A stretch of DNA of 40,292 bases from CAYXNZ01 sp964553705 (GCA_964553705.1 CAZKKV010000004.1:1-40292); one strand, 5' to 3'. Numbered from the stretch's first letter, positions 6,463 through 15,545 are shown. Notes: generated by a model from the letters alone, not told the origin. Translations and numbers: made by a program.

Positions 6463-8084
6463 TAGACCACTTTCCCGCCAAAAGTTTTGAGTAAATTATC
6501 TATTGTTCCTTGGTTAGCCTCATCTTCTTTTTTTATGTTTTTCTCTGTTACCGCTACTTCAGAGTTTAAATTAGCCGGCTCATCGCTAACCAATTTATTG
6601 GAAGCTACTTCAATAGTTTCGTCGACTATCGGATTAATCATAATTTGCACGCCGTAAACTTGAGCAATCACCTGCTCAACTATATTTTTTATATTCACTT
6701 CACCAACTCTCTCTTTGTGAAATTTGTATTTGAAAGCGATATTTAATTGATTGCCAGAAATATTTCTCGGTTGACAGACACGCAGTATAAATGACAAGGA
6801 GTGGTTGTGCTGTTTTATTTTGGCTAAAACTTCATTCCACTTGGCCATGATTTGTTCAATTGACAAATTCACTTCATTATCAGTATTAACAAAATTATCA
6901 ACAGGTTTATTTATAGGCATTTTATTGATAATTGGCGTATCATTAGGTGTCTTGGTTTCAGCAACTTTTGGTATAAAATTGACAGTTGATTGTGATGAAC
7001 ATATTTCAGCGATAACTAATTCTATCGGCAATTGTTCGATAAAATAATCTTTCAGGCTACTTTTGGCCAAAATAAATTTTTCTGTATAATCAATAATCTG
7101 TTCCAAAGAAAATAGCTTTGCTGATTCGTTGATTCTTATTTCTAACGCTTCGCCATATTCATTAGTAAATTGAGTCGATAAACTTGGGCTAATTTTTATC
7201 AAAAGAAGTTTTCGGAAAAATTCGATACAATCATTTAAAAATGTTTTAAAATTTACGCCTTCGCCAATCAGTTTATTGATTAAACGAATAGCATTTGCCG
7301 CGTCTTTTTTCGCCAAATAAGACAAGAGATTCAAAACTTCGTTTAAATCGTTTCTTGGTATAACTAAATCTGCTTCTTCTTGAGTAATTTCTTTTTCACC
7401 AATAGCCATAATTTGCCCAAGCATGCTTTCGGCATCGCGCATATGTCCTTCAGCCTGTCTGGCAATAGATTCCAAAATTTCTTTGCTAACAATTATTTTT
7501 TCATTTTTCACGACATAAGACAACTTTTTTAGCATGTCTGACGTATTAATTTTTTTGAAATCAAATCTTTGACATCTGGATATGATTGTCGTCGACACTT
7601 TATGTATTTCGGTTGTACATAATATAAACACAACATATTTCGGCGGTTCTTCAATTATTTTCAACAGAGCATTAAAAGCAGAAGCAGATAGCATGTGAAC
7701 CTCATCAATAATAAACACTTTGTATTTATAGCTAGTTGGAATCACTAACGCATTAGCGATTATATTTTCCCGAACGTTTTCTACGCCAGTATGACTAGCA
7801 GCGTCAATTTCAATAATATCAAGAGCTTTGCCCGCGGTTATGTCAATGCAAGTTTTACATTTATTACACGGGTCAGCTGAATTTTCTTTTTTCTGCGTAC
7901 AATTAATTGCTTTGGCAAAAACTCGCGCTAAAGTCGTTTTGCCGACCGCTCTTGGTCCGCAAAAAATATAGGCATGAGCAGTTTTGCCTGAAATAATTTC
8001 TTGCTGCAATGTTAATTTAATATGATTTTGACCAACCACTTCTTCAAAATTTTGTGGTCGATATTTTCTATATAATGTTGCCAT
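6462..8084 (-). CDS. dnaX: DNA polymerase III subunit gamma/tau
   Basis: Clamp-loader ATPase subunit that opens the sliding clamp at primer-template junctions. The 540-residue protein has the usual order: P-loop GPRAVGKTT (43-51), a four-Cys zinc site CNKCKTC with an upstream Cys, Walker B with FIIDEVHMLS, sensor region with SRCQRFDF, then domain III (to about 360) and a C-terminal tau-like part. It heads a two-gene operon with the patatin gene. I see no A-rich slippage signal that would clearly make a separate gamma form. Confidence 0.95.
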   Translation of the reverse strand: MATLYRKYRPQNFEEVVGQNHIKLTLQQEIISGKTAHAYIFCGPRAVGKTTLARVFAKAINCTQKKENSADPCNKCKTCIDITAGKALDIIEIDAASHTGVENVRENIIANALVIPTSYKYKVFIIDEVHMLSASAFNALLKIIEEPPKYVVFILCTTEIHKVSTTIISRCQRFDFKKINTSDMLKKLSYVVKNEKIIVSKEILESIARQAEGHMRDAESMLGQIMAIGEKEITQEEADLVIPRNDLNEVLNLLSYLAKKDAANAIRLINKLIGEGVNFKTFLNDCIEFFRKLLLIKISPSLSTQFTNEYGEALEIRINESAKLFSLEQIIDYTEKFILAKSSLKDYFIEQLPIELVIAEICSSQSTVNFIPKVAETKTPNDTPIINKMPINKPVDNFVNTDNEVNLSIEQIMAKWNEVLAKIKQHNHSLSFILRVCQPRNISGNQLNIAFKYKFHKERVGEVNIKNIVEQVIAQVYGVQIMINPIVDETIEVASNKLVSDEPANLNSEVAVTEKNIKKEDEANQGTIDNLLKTFGGKVV

Positions 8085-8131
8085 AAATTATTAGCACTAC
8101 GGATTTTTATTTAGCTTTTATTTACTAACTC

Positions 8132-8159
8132 ATCTTACCATCAAACTAAAATAAATCAA
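8132..8159 (-). promoter_or_regulatory. dnaX: Promoter of dnaX
   Basis: On the minus strand TTGATT (8154-8159), a 16-base spacer and TAAGAT (8132-8137) with TG one base before the -10. It partly overlaps the terminator of the gene upstream. Confidence 0.45.
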
Positions 8160-8175
8160 GCCGTTTTGGCTCGAT
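8155..8175 (-). terminator. Terminator after the gene at 8201
   Basis: Minus-strand hairpin with arms 8168-8175 and 8155-8162 (eight pairs, one G-U), loop of five bases, followed by a weak T-rich stretch (TTATTTT). It ends the transcript of the gene at 8201-8857. Confidence 0.45.
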
Positions 8176-8200
8176 CTATTTCTAATGTTTTTATTTTTGC

Positions 8201-8857
8201 TTAAAGATTTTTTACAATATTTTCTACTGCTGCCCACTTTGATTCACCATTTTTTGGAACCAAAATTACTGCTTCATCGCCCGATTCTCCTCGAAAATAA
8301 GTAACACTAGCAGTAAGTAAACGCCATTTATTCCCGTCAGCGATTGCAAAAAACTCATTGTCTACAGTTTTTTCCAATATAGCTACTACCCTGGAACGTT
8401 CAATCGGACCAATTTGTTTATAGACAAAAGTTCCTTTGCCAGTGATAGTTAATTTTAAAATATCGCCTTCAACCAGCTTTGACTTAGAAGCATAATTAGC
8501 TGGTACACTGTATTGTTTACCGTCAGGTCCAATCATGTTTTCGCCATCAAACACGCCTTCAATTATTTTGGCTTCACCAGTCAAGGCACTATCTTCATCA
8601 AATCCGTCTTCGCTGAGCTGACTTATGTTAATACTTAGTTCATCTTCGCTAGTAATAAAACCGGATAAAACCTGCATTAGCCGATCATTATTTTCTTTGA
8701 TATTGGCTAATAATTTTTTAACTAATATCATTTTTGATTTTGATATACTGATTGTTTCTTCGTTTTTGTCTTGATTTTTTATTTCTTCTTCGTTGTCTTC
8801 TAGTAAATCCTGCTCATCTAAAAAATCCTCATCATTTTTTTTGTTTTTATTAAACAT
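8201..8857 (-). CDS. Conserved protein of unknown function
   Basis: A 218-residue soluble protein with an acidic, disordered N-terminus (residues 1-40) and a short helical segment around 40-65. A compact beta-rich domain follows from about 85, with GVFDGENMIGPDGKQY, NYASKSKLVEGD and a C-terminal VPKNGESKWAAVENI. From memory this C-terminal domain recurs in Patescibacteria genomes as a hypothetical protein; no function is known to me. It has its own promoter in the end of the preceding gene and its own terminator, so it is likely a separate unit beside dnaX. Confidence 0.75.
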   Translation of the reverse strand: MFNKNKKNDEDFLDEQDLLEDNEEEIKNQDKNEETISISKSKMILVKKLLANIKENNDRLMQVLSGFITSEDELSINISQLSEDGFDEDSALTGEAKIIEGVFDGENMIGPDGKQYSVPANYASKSKLVEGDILKLTITGKGTFVYKQIGPIERSRVVAILEKTVDNEFFAIADGNKWRLLTASVTYFRGESGDEAVILVPKNGESKWAAVENIVKNL

Positions 8858-8890
8858 ATTTTTTATTTTAAAGCTTATTTTTGTTGTTTT

Positions 8891-8919
8891 ATTCTACCCC
8901 ATTTTCATTCTTTTGTAAA
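8891..8919 (-). promoter_or_regulatory. Promoter inside the end of the ATPase gene
   Basis: Minus strand TTTACA (8914-8919), 17-base spacer, TAGAAT (8891-8896); each hexamer differs from consensus by one base. It drives the gene at 8201-8857 and lies within the last codons and stop region of the gene at 8905-11463. Confidence 0.55.
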
Positions 8920-11463
8920 CCCCGTAGTCAGTTTCGCTCGTTTCATTATTTCTGCTTCAACTATATTGCGATCCTGACCATATTTTAGTCGACTTAATTG
9001 TTTTATTTTTTCAACCACTCCTGGATTATTTATTCCTGGTAAAGGCCAAGTAGTCATCATGGAAAAAGGACGAGTGGCTGAATTATCAACTAGCAATTTA
9101 ACATAAGCTGTATATTTTTCTATATTAATTAAATCATATTCATTAAACACTGGCGCAAATTCCTTGGACATAGTCTCTGCATCTTCAGAACCAATTTTGA
9201 AACTAATCCATGTGCCGACATTACCAAAAACAGCATCTCGAATTGAGGAGTCTTGGTTTTTTACTAATTGCCCGAGGTATTGATGAGCGATAATTAAATT
9301 CAAATTGTATTTTCTAGCTTCAGATAAAATTGAACAGATTGAATCGGTTGTGAAATTTTGAAATTCATCAATATATAAATAAAAATCTTTTCTTTGTTCT
9401 TTTGGTGCGTCAGCTCGGGAAAGGGCGGCCATTAAAATCTTGCCAACTATAATCATACCTAGAAGATGTGAATTCATTTCACCGATTAAACCTTTGGACA
9501 AATCAACCAATAATATCTTCTTATTGTCCATAACGTCACGTAAATTAAAAGAGCTTTTTTGTTGGGCGATAATCGGTCTCATTGTATCATTGGAAATAAA
9601 TTGGGTTAATTTTGACGTCACGTAAGGTACTACATTAGCTAATGCTGCGTCGCCACCAGCTTTTTCTGCTTCTTTTCGCCAAAAATCAACGACAGTCGGG
9701 TCTGAACATTTATCCAGTTTCATTTTTCTAAATTCAGGATCAGCCAATACTTTTGGTATCTCCATCAAAGTTGAGCCCGACTCCGAGTGAGACATAATTA
9801 GCAACATAGCATTTCTTATATATTGCTCGAAAATCGGTCCGCCAGTTTGTTTCAAGTCATACAGCTTATCAAAGATATTAATCATTTCATTAATAACAAA
9901 AGTTTTTTGTTCTGGATATTTAGGGTCATATTCAAGCAGATTTAGGGCTAATGGTCTAGTCATGTCCGATGGTGCAAACAAAATCACATCTTCAGCACGT
10001 TCAGATGGTATTTTTGCCATGATATCGGCGATAAGATCTCCGTGCGGGTCAACTACGCAAACTCCCTCGCCATTAATTATGTCCTGTATCGCCATTGAAG
10101 CGAGTAAGACAGATTTACCAACACCAGATTTACCAATAATATAGGTATGCCTTCTCCTGTCTTCTCTTTTGATTTTAATTTTTTTTGCTACTCCACGATA
10201 ATTATTTTCACCAAGTAAAATACCTTCCTCGGGCAGATTGGCTGGTGCGGCAGCGTATTTAGCAAACAGCCATAAAATATTTGGAGTCTCAGTACCACTT
10301 AAAGGTAGGTGAAACAAACTAACCAGTTCTTCGGTGTTCAGCAGTATGCTTATGTTTGGTTTGAATCTTCGATAAATAAAATCTTTTACTATAAGTTTTT
10401 CTTTAAGTTTATTATAGAAGGCGCTTCTACCTTTCAAGATATTGCCGTATTCATAATAATTATACTGACTAAAAGCGCTTATCATGTCGTTTAAACATGA
10501 CCTAGCTCTGGCTTTATTTTTTGCGCTAACGATTATTCTGATATTTGTGTCTAAACCGGCCTTACTGTTTTTTTCTTCAACTAGTTTCATTACCTCCTGC
10601 TCCATATCAGTCATTTTGTATAGTTTTTCTTGGTTGTCTTCGTTTGACACAGGTGGTTTTGCTGATTTTACAATATCTGAAAGACCTTGAAAAATCTGAC
10701 TGATTATACCAGTATTCAATACTTCAGAGATTTTTTTGCCTTGATTCACCTCTCGAGCTACGGCAGTAGATTTCTTGTGCCAGCTAGCCTTGGCACTTCT
10801 GGTGACATATTGTACCGAGATTCCTTCGTCTTGATCCAGTTTTGACATCACATTAATCAATGTGTTTAGCGGATCGGTCTCGAGTTTATTGTATGTCTTT
10901 AATGGAAAAATTAAATTTCTAGTAGTTTTTAAATAGCCTGCAACTATTTCACCTTGGGGGCTAAAAATATTATAATCTTCAACTTCTTCCATCACTGCTT
11001 CTGGATAATGAGCTTGAATTTGTTGTTCTAAATATCTCCCCATATGCCTCGGCGCAGTGGCATAAAATGAAATTATTTTATCATTAGCTACTATTTCAAA
11101 AGAAAAATGATCATTTCGACCAAATAGCCAAGACATTTGGCTATGCCATTTTTGCGGTTTCAGGCCTCCGATAGCCTGAAAAATTGTCTCTCCTCTGGAT
11201 ATTTCTTCTCGCAAATTCTGTAAAGTATTTTGAGATTCGGTCTCTTTTTGTCCGGGTTTTTCTTTTGGAATACGAATCAAATAAATTATATGATCATGAT
11301 GTTTTGAATTATAAACAAAAGATTGAAAAATTTTTTTAATTAGTAAGAATAAAATTACCAATCCCAGGATTAACAATAAATAAATAAGCCAACTGTCTAT
11401 AAAGATAGCTAGGTCAAAATTATAATTTGTCGATTGTTCCTCAAGAAATTCGTAATTGTCCAT
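8905..11463 (-). CDS. Membrane-anchored TraD/VirB4-like ATPase
   Basis: An 852-residue protein of the type IV secretion coupling-protein/HerA-like ATPase superfamily. Seen: one N-terminal membrane helix (about 20-45, WLIYLLLILGLVILFLLI), a long middle region, Walker A IGKSGVGKS (about 442), a following CVVDPHGDLI strand, Walker B LYIDEFQNF (about 695) and a conserved AHQYLGQL motif. Family members move DNA or proteins through membranes as hexamers. No relaxase, VirB6/8 or pilus conjugation genes lie nearby, so a stand-alone translocase role (DNA or protein export or uptake) is inferred. The four-base gap to the upstream 161-residue gene indicates one operon. Confidence 0.85.
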   Translation of the reverse strand: MDNYEFLEEQSTNYNFDLAIFIDSWLIYLLLILGLVILFLLIKKIFQSFVYNSKHHDHIIYLIRIPKEKPGQKETESQNTLQNLREEISRGETIFQAIGGLKPQKWHSQMSWLFGRNDHFSFEIVANDKIISFYATAPRHMGRYLEQQIQAHYPEAVMEEVEDYNIFSPQGEIVAGYLKTTRNLIFPLKTYNKLETDPLNTLINVMSKLDQDEGISVQYVTRSAKASWHKKSTAVAREVNQGKKISEVLNTGIISQIFQGLSDIVKSAKPPVSNEDNQEKLYKMTDMEQEVMKLVEEKNSKAGLDTNIRIIVSAKNKARARSCLNDMISAFSQYNYYEYGNILKGRSAFYNKLKEKLIVKDFIYRRFKPNISILLNTEELVSLFHLPLSGTETPNILWLFAKYAAAPANLPEEGILLGENNYRGVAKKIKIKREDRRRHTYIIGKSGVGKSVLLASMAIQDIINGEGVCVVDPHGDLIADIMAKIPSERAEDVILFAPSDMTRPLALNLLEYDPKYPEQKTFVINEMINIFDKLYDLKQTGGPIFEQYIRNAMLLIMSHSESGSTLMEIPKVLADPEFRKMKLDKCSDPTVVDFWRKEAEKAGGDAALANVVPYVTSKLTQFISNDTMRPIIAQQKSSFNLRDVMDNKKILLVDLSKGLIGEMNSHLLGMIIVGKILMAALSRADAPKEQRKDFYLYIDEFQNFTTDSICSILSEARKYNLNLIIAHQYLGQLVKNQDSSIRDAVFGNVGTWISFKIGSEDAETMSKEFAPVFNEYDLINIEKYTAYVKLLVDNSATRPFSMMTTWPLPGINNPGVVEKIKQLSRLKYGQDRNIVEAEIMKRAKLTTGFTKE

Positions 11464-11467
11464 ACTA

Positions 11468-11953
11468 TTAATTCTCTAATTTTATTTTGACTATTTCGTC
11501 AGCTTTTATTTTTGCTTCCTGCTCCAGAAAAAAAACATTAACTCCGGGAATGATTAAAAGCCATTTTCTTATTAGGTTAACTATTTTTTTTATATTTATT
11601 TTTGTTTTATTCAACAGTTGGTTTATTTTTGCTGCTGTTTTTTCGCCTTCGTACTTAAATTTATGTTTCATACTTTCAGGCATCTTCAAGTATATTTCAT
11701 CTAATCTATCCTCTAGAACACACTCGATTTTTTTAGTCTGTTGTTTTTGCTCGGTAGCCTGCCCACCAATAGCCTGAGCAACTGAAGTTTGGGAAATACT
11801 ATCGTTTACAGTCTCTCTTTTTTCTTTTATTATATCTAAAACTTTTTCTCTGCCACGCTCAATCTGTTTTTCGATGTTATCTTCGGATTCAATGTTTTCT
11901 TTTGTCTCGCCAACCGATTTAATATTTTCTATAGCATTTTGTTTTTCCGTCAT
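11468..11953 (-). CDS. Hypothetical partner of the TraD-like ATPase
   Basis: A 161-residue protein. The N-terminal half is highly charged and probably coiled or disordered (EKQIERGREKVLDIIKEKRE). The C-terminal part has a hydrophobic segment WLLIIPGVNVFFL (about 131-143) that could dip into the membrane. It is transcribed from the palindromic promoter region with corA on the other side and ends four bases before the ATPase gene. It is probably a structural or targeting partner of that ATPase. Family not recognised. Confidence 0.6.
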   Translation of the reverse strand: MTEKQNAIENIKSVGETKENIESEDNIEKQIERGREKVLDIIKEKRETVNDSISQTSVAQAIGGQATEQKQQTKKIECVLEDRLDEIYLKMPESMKHKFKYEGEKTAAKINQLLNKTKINIKKIVNLIRKWLLIIPGVNVFFLEQEAKIKADEIVKIKLEN

Positions 11954-11990
11954 ACCGATTTTATTTATAAAATTATTATTTATCTACCAC

Positions 11991-12025
11991 TATTATAACA
12001 TAAATTTAAAATTTATGTTATAATA
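11991..12025. promoter_or_regulatory. Perfect palindrome with mirrored -10 boxes
   Basis: Two 16-base arms (11991-12006 and 12010-12025) are perfect inverted copies around three bases. Each arm carries the extended -10 TGTTATAAT: 12016-12024 reads toward corA, and its mirror image at 11992-12000 reads toward the gene at 11468. The two start points would lie outside the palindrome on either side. It could also bind a dimeric regulator. Confidence 0.6.
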
Positions 12026-12053
12026 AATCTATAAATTTTTAAACTAACCTTAT

Positions 12054-13022
12054 ATGCTAAGTTATAAACAAATTTCCAAAAACATCCAAGAAGCTACTAT
12101 TGATAATCCAAAAACTCCAAATGACAAATTGGTCTGGTTGAATATAAATAATGCCAGCAAACAGGAGATTGCTTATTTACGAAAAAAATATAAATTTGAC
12201 ATTCAGTATCTACACGCATCATTGGCAAAAGCGCAAGCGCAGAGACCGACCATAAGACAAGAAAAAGATTATCTTTTTATAATCCTCCATTTTCCAATTT
12301 TTAAAAATGAGACTATTGTTGCGGCAGAAATAGAATTTTTTATTGGGCATGGTTATCTAATAACGATCCATAACAATAATCTGATTGCTTTAAATGATTT
12401 TTTTAATATCTGCAAAAAAGACAGTGGTTCGGTTTTGGCGTACGAATTTGAATCATCGGCAATTCTTTTGTATGAAATTTTGGAAAAATTAATGGATGAC
12501 TGTTTTCGTTTACTTGATAAAAATAGTATTGCCATAAACAATGTGGAAGAAATTATTTTTGCCCAGAAACAAAAAAAAGCAGTATCAAATATTCTGTCGC
12601 TTCGTCATAATATTATCAATTACCGTAAAATTATGCAGAACCACAAAAACATAATGAAGAAATTAGCAGAAATGGAAAGCGGATTGGTTCCCTCAGTAAA
12701 AATAAAAAACTATTATAATCGACTATTGGAAAAGTCAAAAAGAATTTGGGAAAATTTAGAAAATCAAAAAGAAATGATTGAAGTTTTGAATAACACTAAT
12801 GAATCACTTTTGAATTATCGTTTGAGCGACATTATGAAAACCTTAACAATTTTTTCCGTTATTGTTTTTCCTCTGACATTACTAGCCGCTATCTTTGGCA
12901 TGAACACTATGAATGGTATGCCGTTCGTCAATCATCCCCTTGGTTTTTGGGTAATAATTGGCATTATGTTAGTTGGCTGTTTTGGAATGTTACTTTTATT
13001 CAAGAAGAAAAAATGGTTGTAG
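12054..13022 (+). CDS. corA: CorA-family magnesium/divalent cation transporter
   Basis: A 322-residue member of the CorA pentameric channel family. It has a large N-terminal cytoplasmic domain (to about 260) with a long helical stalk (about 180-260). The signature GMN follows (in AAIFGMNTMNGMPF, about residue 282) at the end of the first of two C-terminal membrane helices, then a second helix and a basic tail KKKKWL. All hallmarks are intact. It is divergent from the ATPase operon and convergent with the dihydrouridine synthase gene. The transported ion (Mg, Co or Ni) is not fixed by sequence. Confidence 0.92.
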   Translation: MLSYKQISKNIQEATIDNPKTPNDKLVWLNINNASKQEIAYLRKKYKFDIQYLHASLAKAQAQRPTIRQEKDYLFIILHFPIFKNETIVAAEIEFFIGHGYLITIHNNNLIALNDFFNICKKDSGSVLAYEFESSAILLYEILEKLMDDCFRLLDKNSIAINNVEEIIFAQKQKKAVSNILSLRHNIINYRKIMQNHKNIMKKLAEMESGLVPSVKIKNYYNRLLEKSKRIWENLENQKEMIEVLNNTNESLLNYRLSDIMKTLTIFSVIVFPLTLLAAIFGMNTMNGMPFVNHPLGFWVIIGIMLVGCFGMLLLFKKKKWL

Positions 13023-13044
13023 AAGTATAAAATTTTTAATTTTT

Positions 13045-13977
13045 TTAAAAAACTTTTTTTATATCGCTAATATTGTTCGCTTTAATCAGTTCTGCTCGCA
13101 TTTTCCTTGCTCCTGAAAATCCTTGGACATACCAACATAGATGCTTGCGCATTTCAATAATCCCCTGTTCGCCCTTTATTTTTTCTACCAATTTTGCATG
13201 CTCTAAGATTATTTTTTTAATCGCATAAAGACTTCTATTGATGTCTTGACCGGTTCGGATTGCCTTAAAAATCTACGGTTGACCTAAAGTGCCCTGGCCA
13301 ATACTTAGACCATCAGCTCTAGTCTCATCCAAAAGCTTTTGTGCGCTTTCATAATCTCTTACGCCACCATTAGCTAAAATTATCCCGTCAAAATAGTTAC
13401 GGGCTTTTTTTATAATTCCGCAATCAACCGAACCAGAATGGCCTTGCGCTAACGTCCGCCCATGTATCATCACGGCTTGGATGTCTAAATTTTTTACGCC
13501 TTCTAAAAATTTTAAGGCATCAATATTGCCGACTTTACTTCTAATCTTAATTGAAACAGGCAAGTTTGTATTATCCACAACACTTTTTATAATTTCCCTA
13601 GCTAATTTTAAGTTATTCATCAAAACCGCGCCTGCGCCCTGTTTAGCAACTTTTTTTACTGGACAGCCAAAATTAATATCAATTCCGTCTGATTTAATCT
13701 TGTTTTGAATTAACTTCGTCGCTTGAACAAAGTGCTTTGGTTCACTACCGAATAACTGAACGATATATGGTCGTTCAACTTTTGAGAATTTAAGCATCTC
13801 TAATGTTTTTTTCGGATTATAGATCAGGGCGATAACACTAGCCATCTCACTATAAACAATATCAACGCCGAATTTTTTACACATTTGTCGAAAAGCTGAA
13901 TCAGTAATTCCAGCCATCGGCGCCAAGGCATACATGGGTTTATTTAGTTTTTTCCAGAAATATTGACTTTTTTTCAT
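13045..13977 (-). pseudogene. dus: tRNA-dihydrouridine synthase with in-frame amber codon
   Basis: FMN-dependent reductase of uridines in tRNA D loops. The frame from the ATG at 13977 has PMAGITDSAF, the catalytic-Cys motif NFGCPVKK (about residue 103), HGRT and ANGGV. A TAG at 13273-13275 stops it after 234 residues. Reading continues in the same frame for 75 more codons to TAA at 13045, giving the expected family end (IFKAIRTG..., MRKH, WYVQGFSG) and a normal total of about 310 codons. The stop replaces the Trp of the conserved G-N/Q-P-W-I-F motif, so TGG to TAG is the simplest change. Either a recent nonsense mutation, readthrough, or a sequencing error. Confidence 0.85.
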
Positions 13978-14003
13978 AATTTAATCATACTTCAAAAAAT
14001 AAA

Positions 14004-14046
14004 AAAGAGGAAACAAATAAACAACAAACATTAATCTTTTCCTCTT
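14004..14046 (-). terminator. Terminator of cysS
   Basis: Minus-strand inverted repeat AAGAGGAAA (14038-14046) with TTTCCTCTT (14005-14013), a 24-base loop, followed by an almost pure T run (to about 13995). The large loop is unusual but the stem and T tract fit an intrinsic terminator. Confidence 0.45.
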
Positions 14047-14050
14047 GATT

Positions 14051-15472
14051 TTATTTTTTATAAACCCTCTGACCTTCCGCCGTATCTTCGACAACATAGC
14101 CCTCGGCTCCAATCTCCCGTCTTACCCTATCTGCTTCTTTCCATTCTTTTTTATCTCTAGCTTCTTGTCTTGATTTAACTAATCTTTGAATTTCTTTAGG
14201 CAATTCTTCACTTTCTGCTGATTTATTCAAATTCAAACTAAAAATTTTGTCAAAATCCAACGCTGTTGCCAACTTATCTTCTTTGGAAATATCTGATTTT
14301 AATAATTCCTGCAGAACCGCTAAAGCTTGTGGAGTATTCAGATCGTCGCCTATAACCTCTAGAAAATTATTTTTGAATTCATCATTGACGACACCTTTTT
14401 TATTGCCCAGTTCTCTAATCTGATTCTGTAAATGCTCCAATCCATTTTTTGCACCTTTAAGCGCTTCCCAAGTAAAGTTTTGTTTAGACCTATATTGAGC
14501 TTGTAAAAAGAAATACCTCAAGGCTATCGGCGAAAAACCCTTGTCTTTAATTTCTGACAAACTATAGCTTGTACCTTCAGATTTAGCCATTTTGCCACCA
14601 TTTACCAATAAATGCTCATTATGTAGCCAATAATTTACGAATTTAACATCATTAGCCGATTCTGACTGAGCGATCTCATTAGTATGATGAACAGAGATAT
14701 GTTCAACTCCGCCCATATGAATATCAATAGTATCACCTAAATATTTTTTACTCATAGCCGAGCACTCAATGTGCCAACCAGGAAAGCCATCACCATGCTC
14801 TTCTAATGACGAATCCGGAGGCAGGGGTGAAGGTGAGGGCCAGTGCTGCAAGGCGTTTTTATGATTACCGGCTTTAAAAAACCAAACGGCAAAATCAGCT
14901 GGATGCTTTTTTTTCGGATCCGACACCTCGGCCTTGCCAGCCCCGCTGATATTTTTATCAAAATTCTGACCGGATAATTGATTATAATTTTTCGCTTTAG
15001 AAACATCAAAATAAATTGCTAACTCAGTTGCATAAGCAAAGTCTTTGTCCATAAGAGTTTCTATCATACTTTTTATTTCTTCTATGCATTCTGTTGCTCT
15101 CGGCTTGTGGTCTGCTGGTAAAATATTTAATTGGACAAGATCTTCTTCAAAAATTTTTATATATTTTTCAGCTATTTTTTCGGGCAAAAGATTATCTCTT
15201 TTGGCTGCTTTTTCCATTTTGTCTTCTCCTTCATCTTCATCAGAAGTAAGATGTCCGACATCAGTATAATTTTTTACATGCGTAACTTTATAACCAAAAT
15301 ACTTCAGGGTTCGCACAACAATATCAGCGCAAAACATGCCCCGTAAATTACCGATATGCTGAGTCCAATAAACAGTCGGCCCGCAATGATAAAAAGTAAT
15401 TTGACCTTTTTGAAGCGGTTTTAATTCTTCTTTCTTTCGCGTCAAAGTGTTGTGTAGAAATATTTTTTTCAT
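14051..15472 (-). CDS. cysS: Cysteinyl-tRNA synthetase
   Basis: Class I synthetase that charges tRNA-Cys. The 473-residue protein has the zinc-ligand Cys30 and the HIGN version of the HIGH motif (39-42). It also has the WHIECSAMS segment with the second zinc Cys, HMGGVEHISVHHTNE, and GGKMAKSEG as the KMSKS loop (about 290). Length is normal. Just before WHIECSAMS, roughly residues 203-226, is an extra Pro/Ser-rich piece (HWPSPSPLPPDSSLEE) encoded by a visibly GC-richer stretch (14790-14865); most family members have a short GEGFPGWH-type link here. The frame stays open, so the enzyme is probably active. Confidence 0.94.
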   Translation of the reverse strand: MKKIFLHNTLTRKKEELKPLQKGQITFYHCGPTVYWTQHIGNLRGMFCADIVVRTLKYFGYKVTHVKNYTDVGHLTSDEDEGEDKMEKAAKRDNLLPEKIAEKYIKIFEEDLVQLNILPADHKPRATECIEEIKSMIETLMDKDFAYATELAIYFDVSKAKNYNQLSGQNFDKNISGAGKAEVSDPKKKHPADFAVWFFKAGNHKNALQHWPSPSPLPPDSSLEEHGDGFPGWHIECSAMSKKYLGDTIDIHMGGVEHISVHHTNEIAQSESANDVKFVNYWLHNEHLLVNGGKMAKSEGTSYSLSEIKDKGFSPIALRYFFLQAQYRSKQNFTWEALKGAKNGLEHLQNQIRELGNKKGVVNDEFKNNFLEVIGDDLNTPQALAVLQELLKSDISKEDKLATALDFDKIFSLNLNKSAESEELPKEIQRLVKSRQEARDKKEWKEADRVRREIGAEGYVVEDTAEGQRVYKK

Positions 15473-15513
15473 AGTTTAATTTTAATCTATTATCTAATTT
15501 TGGGCAAGAAAAA

Positions 15514-15545
15514 AGACCTTAGTGAATTACTAAAGTCTTTTTTAA
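15514..15545 (-). terminator. Bidirectional terminator after the M23 gene
   Basis: AGACCTTAGT (15514-15523) and ACTAAAGTCT (15529-15538) form a ten-base stem (one non-Watson-Crick pair) with a five-base loop. T runs lie on both sides. It ends the large M23 gene before cysS. Confidence 0.75.

Noticed and set aside
13273..13275. UAG recoded as an amino acid
   Set aside because: corA and pilM end normally at TAG and no other conserved gene here has an internal TAG, so general recoding is not supported.
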